The translations under genes and the position numbers were made by a program. The notes below the pieces were generated by a model. It was given only the letters and a program-made list of their open reading frames with translations, did not search any database and was not told the origin of the DNA. This document shows, in pieces, positions 12,310 to 25,479 of a DNA stretch of 64,000 nucleotides. This stretch comes from Rotaria socialis (taxonomy: Eukaryota > Rotifera > Eurotatoria > Philodinida > Philodinidae). Position 1 is the stretch's first letter. Each line of letters opens with the position of its first letter. The DNA is taken from the NCBI GenBank assembly GCA_905331475.1, contig CAJNYU010002677.1, forward strand, positions 248,001 to 312,000, read 5' to 3'.

Positions 12310-15300
12310 AATAGAATTTGTTATTGAAATTGACAAAATCAGAAAATGAATCTGAAAGAAATCTGAAAGAAAAATAGTATTTTTTATTTTGTTGTTTCAG
12401 TGAGAAAGAAAGAAAAAAACTTTAACTGAACAGGTGGTCTCTATAGGGAAGAAACCATGTAAAAATTACTAGCGCATGCACACATGAATCTACATTCAAC
12501 TCATCGAATAGCTTAAGAAAGAAAAGACGAAGAAAAAGAAAAGAACAACAACAACAACAACAACAACAACAAAAACGACAACAATAATAATAATAACACA
12601 GTGTAAATGACGAAGAGACAGGTGAGGAACAGAACCTTCTCGTCTCCCGTGCAATTCCATCCTGTGCTTGTTGATGTGTTTTGTTTACCGGCAGTGTTGG
12701 ACGTAGCGGAAAAGGGTTTCATCGCTATCATGTGCCTGCTCTCTCTTTTTAGTCGACGAACATGACTTACCCTGTATTCCGTTTTTTTCCATTCTCCTTA
12801 TTTTTTTTTGTTCGTAGAAAAGGGTTGCTGTTTTATCGTCATCATCGTCTTTCAGTGTATTATAGAATCTTCGTTTAGTAAAATAATAATGCAGCTACAC
12901 ATGTTTCAAGCATTTTATGATATTCAATCACATATATATCAATTAAGACTAAATCACTGAAATAAATGATATTTTCAACATATCATATCATTCATGATAT
13001 GTCGTTCAACAGAATATCTGATATTATTATTGCTTATGTGAATATATGATAGTAACAAACATGAACAAATCTGAGGAAAGAACAAGACAGAAGAAGAGAA
13101 AAAGAAAAGAAAATAGTTCAATGTTCAGATTTTGTCTAGCATAGTTGAAGATGTATAATATATATACATATATATGAGATGTTGATAATGCGAACAACGA
13201 ATTCAACCGTCATCCATTCAAGCAGTGAAGACAAACATGGACGCTCGCAATAAAGAAAAAAAGAAGGAAAAAGAGACGTCGACACACACAACGATAGAGA
13301 AAGAACTATACATTTGTGCTTTAACTAACCTTCCCCGAACAACGCACACACTATGGCGGCGAGTCAAGCATATTCTATTTTTCATCTCTCCCCTATTCTC
13401 CTTCGTAGGTTTTTTTGTAGAATGTCATTAAGTGTAGGCGTTTGTAGCGCTCCATTCGTAAACACATAAATAAATCGTCATCTTTCACTTTACTATGCTG
13501 GATCCTTACAGCTAACTAAAGTGATGGACTAATATCGATATCATATCGACTCTTTTTGTATCAGTGTATGTTTCTGTGCTTTTCTTTCTGCTATGAAAAA
13601 AACGAGTACAAAGAAGGATATTAAAAAGAAAAAGAACAAAGAAATAAAAATCAACAAATATTATGTCTTTTTTCCTTTTTTCTCTCTTTCTCATTTTTTC
13701 AACGATAAAACGAATATGAACACATAGCGCATAAGAACGAGCAAGCACTACTGTGCAAATAAACGACACTAGACATACATACACAATCTCTCTCGCTCTG
13801 TCTCCGTGCGTCGTTTGCACACATGAAAATCGTGTAAAGAGACGAGGAAAAAATATTGTGAAAATCTAAAGCTGATTTGAAGGACAGAAAGCGTAGATTG
13901 AGAAAAAGAGTAGAATGCACAATAACAGAATTACGAATACAACAATATGGAGCCATGAAACGGCAGATGAATGTTTACTGACCGTTTTGACAAACATTTC
14001 AGTTTCAAAACAACACAAAAACTAGAACAAGGAATGACCTGAAGCGACTACAATCATCGTGTTATTCTCACTTCAACATAAAATAAATTTGAATTAGAAT
14101 TGTTTGATTTGTCTGTCTTTCTTTCATAAGAAAAAAAACCAACAAAACAAGCCAGTATGTTTTCAGCTATTATGTTATTTAGTACTTTTTGTGCGAAAGA
14201 AAATTCACCACAAGCAGGTGTTGATGGTCATTTCTGTTGCTCATAGATTAAGTCGTTCCTTTCTTTCTTTTATTAGAAAAAGGTTATAATGATCAGAGAA
14301 AAGGTCGAGGTCAAGGGCATAGATCCATTTTTCTCAAATTAGATCAATCTTACGAGTATTCATTGTATATATTAATAATTCAAGAAAAAAAGAGACGAAG
14401 AAGCTGTTTCAAGTAGTTTCGTACGAAGAAATTCTAATAATAATAAAGAAAATAACAACAACAATAAGTAGTAAGCTTTCTATTGCTGACAACAAACACC
14501 AAACAAAATTCTATGAAAAAGACGAAGAAAAAGATTCTCAATATGAATATACGTATTTTATACTTAACCTTTCGTGTTTTGTTTATGCCAGTATAATGTA
14601 GTTTATTCGCAAGAGAATTGCATCATTGTAAAAAGAATCTGAAATTTTAATTTGATTTCTATCGGTATGTATATATTCACTAAGAAGAACAAGACGAATG
14701 GACATATATGCACTTGCCTAAAAAAAGAAAAAGGCGAATATATTTGTTTTGTTGAGTGATTGTGGCGCTCTTGAATGACAAAATGTAGAACGAACAAAAA
14801 AAAAGAAGGAGATGATTGATCGAGTGAACAGTGTTTTGTACTACAATGACTATTTCATGATTTTATAAGTAGAAAAAAAAATCATTTTATGACATTTCAT
14901 GAAATATCACGCGGAAGTGAGCTTTCTCTTAAACCACTTTTTATTTTGATAAACTTACATCAATTGTATCAAGTAATGCCTACATCCGACCGGATATCAC
15001 TAATTATTTTGTGTTCAATTGTTACAGAGATGCCTGGTACATTCTTCATATTTTGTCAGTGAAAAATATTAATATGGTCAATGAAGTGGGAACTTATTAT
15101 TAAATAAATGAGGAAGCATCGGATTCGCATCCGATTGTTATGTGTACTGCAAGAAATGAGTTGATTTATATATGTTTTGAATAATTCTGAGAAAAATTTT
15201 GTTTTTTTGAAAAAATCCCTGTATTACCCCTCAGGGATGGTCTGGCCAATAATGACGTTGTTTTCGATAACTCAGCCATTTCTTGGCAGATCCTTCTCAT

Positions 15301-15743
15301 CTTCGAACTCGACTGAGATATTGATGAGGTCATTCTGTGCACAAAATTTCAAGACCATTGGATGAGGCTTTCAAGAGCTATCGTGTTAAAGCCCGATCGG
15401 ACACACCGGCCGCATCTAGAGTGTACTAACTTTTTGAGTACACAAATTAGATCGTCGATAAGAAAACATGTAATCTATGAGAAACTATCCCGTCTCAAAC
15501 ACGATCCATCAGTACTTTTCTTATTTATTTTCAAACTTTGCATTATATCATGCGTCTTTCAAATTAGTCAGATTGGAATTAAAATCAAGTTTATCCGGAA
15601 AAAATTCAATATTGTTGTTTTCCAACAAAAACATGTGAAATGATACTTAAAAACAATTATCTTCTCTTAATCTTTATGCGTTTACATAAATGATAATTTA
15701 CTAAAAAGGTACCGACATTTGAATAAGTTTCAGTCGCTGACAT

Positions 15744-16044
15744 CAGTGGCGGCGGAGCCACTGAGACCCATGAGACTTGAGCCTCACCTAGATTTCATAA
15801 GATGAGGCTCAGCCTCACTTACTTTTGTACTGAATATTGTTATTTTTAATTCTTGTATCAAAGCAGCAGCAAAAGAAGTCTTTCTTGGTATTTTTCAATC
15901 ATCTTTTTTATACTGACCATTTTTATTTTTACTGCAGTTCAATAAAAAGAAGGGTTATTTTCTGCTTAATGCGTTCATAAAATTCCACGGTAGAAAAAAC
16001 ATATTATGAGCCTCACCTAGCTTAATGACGCTCCGCCGCCCCTG
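15744..16044. mobile_element. hAT-type MITE, 301 bp, 8-bp target duplication
   Basis: The ends are inverted repeats: CAGTGGCGGCGGAGC at the left and its near-complement at the right (reads CAGGGGCGGCGGAGC on the minus strand), the CAG-N-GGCGG form typical of hAT elements. An exact 8-base duplication GCTGACAT flanks it at 15736-15743 and 16045-16052. There is no coding capacity, so it is non-autonomous. A 13-base word GAGCCTCACCTAG occurs in the same orientation near both ends (15779 and 16008). hAT transposases characteristically make 8-base duplications. Confidence 0.92.
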
Positions 16045-16199
16045 GCTGACATCACATACTCAGCTCTGTTTGACAGGTATCAGCTTTATCACAATGCTTT
16101 AGCTTTAAATGACAAATAAAATGTCAGGACATGAATATTTCATGATCATCTAAGCTTAAGCTCTTTAAAACTTGAAATCATTTGATATTAATATGAGAG

Positions 16200-16500
16200 G
16201 TGTCTAAGAATTGAGGATTAGGAATTCCTCATCAGCTCCCCTAAAGTTCTTTGCATACTAAAGGTAAAAATATGGAATATTCGCGATAATTTTTGTTTTA
16301 CACTCATTTTCACTTGCAAAATTGTGAGAATCAATAATTTCATGCAAAAATTATTTTTAAAACAGCACTATCGCAACTTTCGTGAATGATGGAACTGTGA
16401 GGGAACCGATAGTTGATTCCCATTTCCTCTAGGAATTATCACAGCAACACGGGCAATTTCTCGGCACATTAGGAATTCCTATTTCTTACTTCTTGGGCAC
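16200..16500. mobile_element. Candidate second MITE, degenerate
   Basis: About 30 bases at the left (GTGTCTAAGAA ... TAGGAATTCCT) match the complement of the right end (GTGCCCAAGAA ... TAGGAATTCCT) at roughly three quarters of positions. The span is about 300 bases and non-coding. Flanks share an ATTAATAT-type word but not directly at the termini, so the exact ends and the target duplication are not settled. It begins only 155 bases after the clear hAT element. Confidence 0.45.
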
Positions 16501-17775
16501 TGCTGATTAATATAGAGAAATCGTAATAACTAATTCTTTACGCAACATTATTCTATTTATATAAATATATGACAATAGAAAACAATACCCTGGACCTGTA
16601 TATTCTCCTATAAACTTATTGAAACAAAAACTAATTTATTCAGTTAAATTTTCTTGTTCTGCAAAAGCAATTGAAATTGAGTTTTTCATTAGTATTCATT
16701 TTCAATCAAGTAACTTGGAAGATATTGCATCTGCCAAAGATTAGAATAACAATGGTCAATTTTGTATTCATTGAACATTTGAACCCATTGATGTTTAGAA
16801 ATGTTTGATCAACAGAAAGACTCAAGTGGAAGGCATTGATCCTTATTGCATCTAGTCGAATAAGCACATAAAAGCATTTAGTTATTTCATTCTGAAGAAA
16901 CATTATAGTCGTCTAATACATAAATTAATATATTAAAGATCAGTAGAAAACGTAATTCTTTAAATCTAATGCGATAAAACTTTAAGTAAGCGCTGATTGA
17001 TATTAAATCATGAACAAAGAGTAAATTAGACGATATTTTAAATTTTCTATTCTAATACAAAAAGTTGAGATTGTTTACATATGAATGTGAAAATAAATTT
17101 CTCTTTATTATATAATTTTACTCTCTGCAATTAAATCACAATAGTCACAGTAATCGGATCATGCGCGTCCAGAATTTGTAATATAGTATAAATATATACG
17201 CATTAAGACATAGGAAATGTTTTTCTCTAAGCTAAAACACGCAACTATTTTTATCAATCCATAAAAATTATTACAGATAGTAGAACAAAAAATATATCTA
17301 CTAATTGCTTTTCATATTCCTAAAGATGTACTCTATAGGCCATGAAAATATTGGAATATTGACGATTATCTGTTAGTCCGGAAATTAAGCGGGGAAACTT
17401 CCGGTTTAGCAAGTTGGGAATTGGTACCTTTCAAAAATTCTATCATTTTATATTATCACGCAAGAAACATATTAATCACGGACATAAAAAACACACACAC
17501 ACACACAGCTTCATTTCTAGTTTACAGCTATCTTGTAATTAACGCTTTTTCAACGGAAATATTCTTTTCAAAAAAATAAAGAAGAAGAAAAAACAACAGC
17601 GAATTTATTATTAAGTCTTGATTTAGTAAATAATTCGACGATACTGACAACAATAAATCGATACAAATCGACTATAAAATGATTCATATTTAACAACTTT
17701 TTTCTTCTATGTGACATACATAAAAAATAAATGTACTGATTTTCTTTTTCTAGACATTGCTTTTTTTTCTTCAAA

Positions 17776-19524
17776 TCAAGAATTGAACGTATTGAATGGT
17801 TTTAGCTGATACCATTGAGCTATTTGTTTCGCTATTTGCCGATGGCATGCATCATCCCAGTGCTGATTAGTTGCATTAGTATTATTCCCAATGGAAAACG
17901 TGCCAATCGGTTCATGCTTCATATGATGATCATAATCTAATATTACTATATCAAAATGAGTATTTTTTAAATCATTATCAGGTATATGAAATGTAAAGCA
18001 TTCATTGTAAACAGGACATTGTGTTGATCGTTGAATCGTGCTTCGCTTTTTAATTATGCGTTGTCCTTTATAGAACATATAAATTTTAAAATAAGGATCT
18101 AAATAAATAGAAAGTCAAATGAATAGATATCATAGTTAAACAAAGAGATTCATCACTAACTTATTAATCGTGTAGCGCCTATACGAGGCAAATTTGATGC
18201 TTTTAACACAATTAATGTTATGGTACTGTCTATTGGTTGATAACACAATGATATAAGCATTTGGCCAAGTTGTTGATTAGATAACTAAATAATCATCATG
18301 GTAATAATACGAAATGTTTATTATTATGATTTACCTGTCTATGTCGAGGTGTTATGCCTTGCGTAAATATTATTTCATTTGATCCTAGAGCATTTTGTGT
18401 AATTCCATCAGGTAAAATAATAGAAAATATAACTTCACCAAGAATTTCATCTCGCGTAAATGTATCATACGTTAATACAGTAAAAAGAAATGATAATTTA
18501 TTAGAATTATTAATTTGACGAATGTTAGAAAATTCAAATAGTTCGTCAAAAATTGGATGAGTATCTTTCTTAACAATATGCGTACGCATTGATTGATATG
18601 ACTCTTGAAAACAAAGAAAATAATACTTTTTTTTCCATTGATTTAATGAAATACATACCTTGTACACTATCATTTTCCGTTGATATTAATTCTATACGTA
18701 CATAGGAATCGATCAGTGTTGGATTTCGATGATGCCGACGAACAAACAGATTCTGTGCACTGATAACTCGAACAAATAGTGAGCCTATAGTTTCGTCCCA
18801 ACGAAGACCGAATACTAATGAAGCTTGTTCATAAATATGCTCCATTGTTGAAGAATTCGACAATGATGAAGATGATAATATTGATGAGAATTCTTCTTTA
18901 TCATGTTGTTGTTTTTGCTGATGAAGTAGTGTTGCTTCAGGCCATGAAAATGAACTTTTCATGATTCGAGACATTTCGTTTGTATCATGATGAGTCAGAA
19001 CTGTATTAATATTTGTTGATGTCGACGGATTAATACTATCGAATGAAACTGATACCAATTGACGACGCCAATATCTTGATAGACTATAATTTGAATCTTT
19101 GGAATCTTTTCTTCGTCGATTGGTATTAATCAAAAATCGAGTAGCAACAAATCCAACGACAAAAAGAGCAAACACAACAGATAAAATGATTGTCAAAAGT
19201 ATCTCGAATGGAAATGGATCACCTAATAATAATAATAATGATAATAGATAAATAGGATTACTCTCATCAGAAATAGATAGGAAATGAAATAAAAAAAAAG
19301 AAGAAGAAAACAACGGATCAACGAAGAACCAATATTCAATGGTGAAAATCCCTTGATAGACGAATTACTACTATAGATAGAATAGAAACGAAAATTTTTC
19401 AATACTTACCGCTTTTTTTAGATGGTTGCTTTGAAATTACATTTTCCTGATAATCATAATCGCTACTTTCAACAAACATACGATTGAAACGCTGTTTTAC
19501 GTTAGCTTTTGACCGTTGTGTCAT
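17776..19524 (-). CDS. Synaptotagmin-family C2A-C2B protein
   Basis: Membrane-anchored vesicle protein with two C2 domains, a regulator of exocytosis. Five exons: 19524-19410, 19222-18659, 18603-18335, 18284-18161 and 18098-17776, 464 residues. One membrane segment lies near residues 44-66, followed by a basic stretch (NRRRK) and a Ser-rich linker. C2A spans about 174-316 and C2B about 317-464. C2B closes with HWDDACHRQIAKQIAQWYQL, matching the HW...IA.WH.L end of synaptotagmins. C2B keeps LDYD but has Asn where the loop-1 Asp is usual (INPYFKIY against DPYVKI) and lacks the later Asp. C2A keeps LIDSYVRI but shows TYD in place of DFD. Calcium binding is therefore probably weak or absent, as in some Syt4/11-like or atypical members. 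The exact subtype was not assigned. Confidence 0.9.
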
Positions 19525-20974
19525 TATGCGATGTTTCTACTAAACTGAGTAAGCACTTTCTCTGTAGCTCTGTTTTTCTTTTATTCCAAAATCATTTGGC
19601 AAATGAATGATGAGTTTTGCTGTTGCCATTAGACTTTACATTTTTTTTCCTCTAAGGCCGAGAACAGAGAGAGAGAGAGAGAGAGAGAGATTCAAGCTTT
19701 CTCGCGTGCTATTCTTCTCCCGAACATACAATGGCTAGCATTCTTGTTTAGCGCTGCCGTCGTTCGTGTTCAAATGTCATTCCATTCTCTTGTAAAGAAT
19801 AGCAGAAAAACTAGGAAAAATGAGCGAATATAACTACTTATACGGTTAGTTTGTAGCATGGTACCGACAAAGCAAGCCATATGTAAGGCAATATGAAGAA
19901 AAAAAATGAGGAAACGACGGAAGAAGTTCCTTTTTTTTCTCTCTCTCTTCATATTCGATAGTTACCGTAATAAATAAAAAAATAAAAAATTGACACACCA
20001 TCAATATAAGCCTTGCCTGATATATATAGTTCGCATTTGCCTTATTCCCTAGTTGATCGTAGTCTTCCTGAAATAACATGAAACAGCGTATCTTCAGACA
20101 ATTCTCTCGATGTTTCGTTTATTTCCCTTCTGATATATAATACGCACGAAGATATACATAGCCACTTAGGAAGACAAAGAAAAAACACGCATGCACACAT
20201 TTTTTAATTGTTGCCCCAAAAAGTCTTTAGATTGCAGCAACACAGACAAGAAGAGAAAAAAAATGACGACAAGAAACAAAAAAAATGATGATCACACATA
20301 CACATTTAAAAAAATGTATGCATATCACATTTATTTGCGCGCGCGCACACACAAGACTAAGATACAATTATCGAACGTGCGCACGTAACAAAAAAGAAAA
20401 ATCGAACAAACAAATAATCATCTACTAAGACAACACACGGAAAAAAACTCATCACATTGGTTTGGTCATCTATGAAAAACAAAAAGCAACGCAGAGAGAT
20501 TAATAGACCACTACAACAAAACTGTTGCTTGTGCTTAGAATTCCCATCGATTTCTTTTTAGACAGCACAAAACTAAATGCAAAGTAGGGGAGAAAAGGGA
20601 CGCACGAAAACTCGAGCGACACCATCAAGTTTGGCACATATAGAATGAGAGAGAAATTTCAAGACTAGTCGGAAAAACGAAAACGGGAATGTAACGAAAA
20701 GAAAAACCATGAATTCATCATTCCATAAAGAAGAAAAACATACAGATAAATACATAGATAGATATATAACGTGTTGCGCATACAAACACTATCATTCGCG
20801 ATACACACACACACTCACTCACAAATATATATGAAAGAAAACTAAGCGCACAGCACAAAAACACAACGAAAGAGTTGATTGACTGTCCTATTTACATAAA
20901 CATATAATGAAGAAACGAAAACGTAAACAACTTTTTTTTTGATCATAATGACTGAAACACGAAAACATTCTCAA
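19525..20974. other. Intergenic, low-complexity A-rich
   Basis: Spacer between the synaptotagmin start and the DCP2 stop, both on the minus strand. It contains a GA microsatellite at about 19666-19690, a short GC/AC alternating run near 20337-20352, and long A-rich stretches. No gene recognised; the right end is likely DCP2 3' UTR and the left end the synaptotagmin promoter. Confidence 0.5.
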
Positions 20975-23900
20975 TCACTCTCGAAGACAACGAGAAACTT
21001 CGGAACGATTAAGACGAAATTGTGTCCAACAGCGTGGACCACCGTAACGAAATGTATGAGAATTAAGACCATTAGTAGTATTATTATTTGTTAAATTTGA
21101 GAATGGTTGTTGGGGACTTTGCTGTTTTTGATTGGTGTCATTATTTAGACGTCGATCGACACGTCCTAGACATAGAAAAATAGTGAAATTCTATCTATGT
21201 CAATTTCTTAATGGAATACTTACGTCGATTGCGTTGACATTTCGTTGTAGGACTATTTTCAGAAGTATCGAATTCATTTTTTAATTGTGGCTTTTTTAGT
21301 ATAGGCGATGGTTCATCAGGTTGACCCCGTTGTAAAATTCTATATTGAACTTGACTTTTTATTGGTGTTGAAGATTTTTTCTCTTTTTTATTTGATGATA
21401 ATTCATTTTTATTCGAATGATTTCTACTTGATGATGGACGTTTATTTTCATCGTCGTTCAATTTTGCAGGTGTTAATTGGCTTAAATCTAAATAGAAGTA
21501 AAATTGTTTTACATAAAATTCGCATGAAAATAGTTTAATTTCAATTATTGAGATTTTTAATTCATAACAAAATTCTCAGGGGGAACAATCTGTAAGCAAT
21601 ATCGATATCCGATATTTGTTTCTTTTTCTTTCAGGAAAGAAAAGCAACAAAAATAAACTACCATATTTCAGTAACTTATTTTACACCAAGGAAACATGTT
21701 TCCTTTCTGCGATATCCCTCACATGCTCTTATTTTCCACTTGGTGTTGAATTGAGCATTCAACTGATGACATGAGTAGGGCTTTCAAAACCTTCCATTAG
21801 TGTAAAACTTTCATTTTTGCGAATAAAATTTCTACATACTTAATGCACCACCAGTTGATGAACTATTTTCTCGCATGAGTAGCGTTTCTGTAATCGATGT
21901 ATTATCAGTAACAGTGAGTGAATCATTTTTGAGTATTTGACAAAAATGCCGTTGTATGGTGTCCTGTACACTTAATTGTGTTTGAAGTTTATTTACCGAC
22001 GACGGGGGTGATGATGGCATTTGTTGTTCATCGGCGCTATGTGCTGTAAGGTTTGCGATGATTTTTCTTGAGTTTTTTCGTTGTTCGCGTATTGATGTAT
22101 TATTATCACGAACTATAAACAAGTAAAATAAAAAACGTCAATATTTAATATAAAGGTCATTGTTTTCTGTTGTTCGACTTACCGAATGGAGATGTTTGAT
22201 GGTCAACACCGAATAGTTTTTGTAATATCGTTGCTTGTCGTGTTTTAGCTGGTGTTATTACACCATGATATGTTGTTGTTCGACGTCGCTGTTGAGGATA
22301 ATGATGATGATGTAAATGAGCTTGTTCGCGTCGTTTTATATATTCATTTGCGTTGTCGGAATCACCATTTGATGATGAATAAATTCCACACTCTTGATTT
22401 ATCCAACGACGCAAATCTCTATGAAGAAGAAAAAGAATTTTGCTTTTGAAAATCTTTCAATTTATTCTAAATTTCAAATGTACTTGATAAATGGTATAAC
22501 CATAAAGAAAGCTTTAGGATTAAGTCCTAATGTAACTTGAGATGTATTGTCACGTCTATGACATGGCAAATCAGCAATACGGAACCAACGCATTTCCTAG
22601 AACAAAAACAATTAGTTAGAGAAAAATAATAAGATTTCTGTGAATGCATTTCATAAAGAGATTTGATCAAACTCGGATCTATACGTTAATTAGTTCGCGT
22701 TGAAGTCGTTGTAATAGAGCTGAGAAAGTAAGTTTTATAATTGATTAATTGCTTCTGAGTCAAGAATATGTCGATCATTTTGACCCTAATGAGTGATGAA
22801 TAATATGCAACGATTTTCTATTCTTTTTTTTATTGTATTGCTTCCGAGAGAACATTATTTTTATGATATTTTTTAAAATTGAACTCATGTGTTTGACATT
22901 GACACAATAGTTTTATCGTAAAGTTTTCCGAAGCTTTTCATCTAAGAACGTTGTAGATAACAGTTTACGTAAGCGATGAGAAAAACATATTCAACTACAG
23001 CTGTAAATACAAACGACAAATATTGTTGTAATTTACACAGTCCCATTATATTGTTTATCGCTTATCTTTATGAGAAGTTTCCATTCGAAAAGCAGCTTTT
23101 CGAATGTTCTCGAGGAAGACAGCGGTTAAAATCTAAAAACTCACTCATCAGTCAGATGAACATGAAAGTCTAAATTATCAGAATCAATACATATTGTAAG
23201 ATATGAATATTCACCTCGGTGCTCACACGTAAAAGCTCAATAGAACTCTCGTAACTCAAGCAGAATATTTTGATTCTAAATAAAAATCTGTAATAAATTA
23301 CTTTAATTTCATTCTTAGTTTTAGCAGCAAATTTTGTATCAAGTGGCACATGTTTAACGATATATAATCGAATAAGTTGTCCATTAAGATCACGTTCTAA
23401 ATATTGATCGTCAAAGGCACGATCTTTCATATCGAAACCAACTTCTTCCATAACCTAAAAATAAATTTATTTATTCATAATAAAAAGCAAAAAATAACTA
23501 AAATCTGATTGTTACTTCTCGTATAGCACATTTCAATGGGCTTTCATTTTCTTGTACTTTTCCTTTTGGAAAGCCCCAACTTTCTCTATTATAAAAGCCG
23601 CGTACAAGTAAAACATGTTCGTATGTTGGATCTAATAAAACTGCTCCATATGTTGGCACACTTAATTTATAACCACGCCAACGTGATAGAATTGTATCGA
23701 GATTATGTACATAATCGCGTAGAAAAGGACAATGTTGAAAAACTATTTTACACAAAAACTATATAACTATCCGAAAACAATAGGAATTTAAATTTACTTT
23801 GCAGGGCAAATTCTTTTATACTGCAAACATGTAAATCATTATAATCTTCACAATAGAAATCAATAAAGAACCAATGGGCTAGTTCGACAGCAAATAATAC

Positions 23901-24060
23901 ACGAACAAGATCTTCACGCTGTTCAGAAGGAATATTAATAATAAAACGGCTAAATAAAAACGATTTATTCTTCTGTTTTTTATTCGTATAGGAGAAGCAA
24001 TTACCTGCATAAGTCATCTAAAACCTTAGCTGGTATTTGCTGATGTTGATCTGGTGACAT
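20975..24060 (-). CDS. DCP2: DCP2 mRNA-decapping Nudix hydrolase
   Basis: Catalytic subunit of the decapping complex; it removes the m7G cap so that mRNA is degraded 5' to 3'. Nine exons: 24060-24005, 23949-23798, 23742-23516, 23454-23302, 22596-22484, 22418-22183, 22112-21840, 21487-21224 and 21165-20975, 554 residues. The N-terminal regulatory domain carries [20 protein letters not shown] and [11 protein letters not shown], which bind DCP1 in the family. The Nudix box at about 130-152 is complete: GKVQENES ... REVMEEVGF, with the REV-x-EE-x-G catalytic core split by intron 3 between RE and V. Box B follows (LPCHRRDN ... [15 protein letters not shown]). The C-terminal third is disordered, Ser/Asn/Gln-rich, and ends in a short basic helix-like segment ([14 protein letters not shown]), in the position of the FKFD-type terminal motif of other animals. 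The exon 3 acceptor was chosen at AAAATAG because an earlier AG gives a stop. Confidence 0.97.
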
Positions 24061-25479
24061 TTTTATTAATGATGATATTTAATTGTGTAAGGGACGGATG
24101 GAAGAAAAAAGAAAAAAAAGAGGATTTGGGAACTGATTGAAAGTTCTTTTACATCTAAAAACAGTCATATGAAGCAATAACAAATTTCAAAATTAAAAGA
24201 AAAGAAAACAGAAAAAAATTTCAACACATGACAATAATGAATAATCATGTTTTGACAGACTGAATCCTATGTTCGTGCTCCTCTCTATACCGATTGGATA
24301 AAACAATCTATCAATGGGTAAACTATGGATTGACACACATGATGTTTATTTTTTTCTGTATTTCAGCTATGCGAATATTTGTTTTTGCTATCTATGAATG
24401 TTGTAAGCAATTTTTAAGTCTAATAAGTGCATATATTTTTTGTTATGTTTAGAAATCTGAATAGAGAGATTCTGTTTTTGTTAAATGGCCGCAAAAGAAA
24501 TAGAAAAAGACAATTTTATGAAGTGAATAATATGATTTTTGGAAGTTAGAATCTTAATTTAATATTAAAAAAAAGAAAGATAAATGGGAAAAGTTAGCCT
24601 TTATTGAATACAAGTTTCGAAGACTACTGATGAGGTCAATACATGTGATAGCGGCTCGAAGGATGGAATTTCTGTTTTCTGAGACATGCATTGTTCTGGT
24701 CATTTCGATTAATATTACATTTCGACTGGCACCAATCAAATTTAGCAAGAAAAAGGAAAGAATTTAATTGGCTTAGATTTGTTGAGTAACATATCCGTTT
24801 TATCTTAAATGAGAGTTTTTCAAGTAAATTTTTATTGGAAACAGACAGACAATATTTGATCATCTTAGTCAGGTTTACTGAAAGTTGTTTACTCTTGTCG
24901 TAGGCGGAAATGTTGAATTTATTCCTTTAGCTTCATCTGAATCTAATTAGTTGAATTGTAGTGTGCAAAGAATGATTGAATATTCTATGAGAACACTTTC
25001 GCATTCCAATCTGATAGTACACGATTTATATGAATATAAAATAGAGCACATATAACGGATGAATTGATTCTTCGTTAACGTAACAATCATTCGCAGCGTT
25101 TTTCATTTTGGATAATATGCGAACAAAGAGAACTTAAAATCAGCATTGCTTTGACATTGTAGCTTTATTTGCTGATATCGTATGTTTAAATCAATATGCA
25201 TTATCAAATTTATTCAAATATTCGGCTGTAAAATCTGAAGCTTTCGTAATTGAGATGCAATCAGTTTTTTAACAAATATCTTATTGAATCGTATTCCGAA
25301 TAATTATTTTTAGGTGCAAACCAATAATAAATATCATTTCAAAGAAAAGCACTATCATGCAATCGAAAAATAAAACAATCACAAACACTATGCCATATTT
25401 TTTTCTTGTAGATCAAATATTTGGAAATATGATTTAATTTAATAGAGGTTCATTTATTTTTAATTTTTTTATATAAAGA
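24061..25479. promoter_or_regulatory. Divergent promoter region between DCP2 and RUBCN
   Basis: About 1.4 kb separate the start codons of DCP2 (minus) and Rubicon (plus), so both promoters must lie here or in undetected upstream non-coding exons. The sequence is AT-rich with no recognised gene, repeat or RNA. No specific factor site is claimed. Confidence 0.4.

Larger units (their letters stand above)
12310..17775. other. Long intergenic region with MITEs
   Basis: No gene recognised in 5.4 kb between GATAD2 (5' end) and synaptotagmin (3' end). It includes a CAA microsatellite at about 12546-12572, A- and T-rich low-complexity sequence to about 14900, and a GC-richer patch at 15180-15450. That patch has open frames on both strands but no recognised product and may be a transposon relic. 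A clear hAT-type MITE lies at 15744-16044 and a second candidate at 16200-16500. An AC run sits at about 17493-17508. Confidence 0.5.

Noticed and set aside
15118..15135. Perfect 7-bp stem with TCGC loop (ATCGGAT / ATCCGAT)
   Set aside because: Isolated short palindrome without a T-run or neighbouring gene end to give it meaning.
15177..15643. Two adjoining open frames in a GC-richer patch
   Set aside because: Both strands are open in parts and neither matches a family I know; a transposon relic is possible but not supported.
19666..19690. GA microsatellite and similar CT, CAA and ATT runs elsewhere
   Set aside because: Ordinary simple repeats for this genome; noted in the regional entries, no special function inferred.
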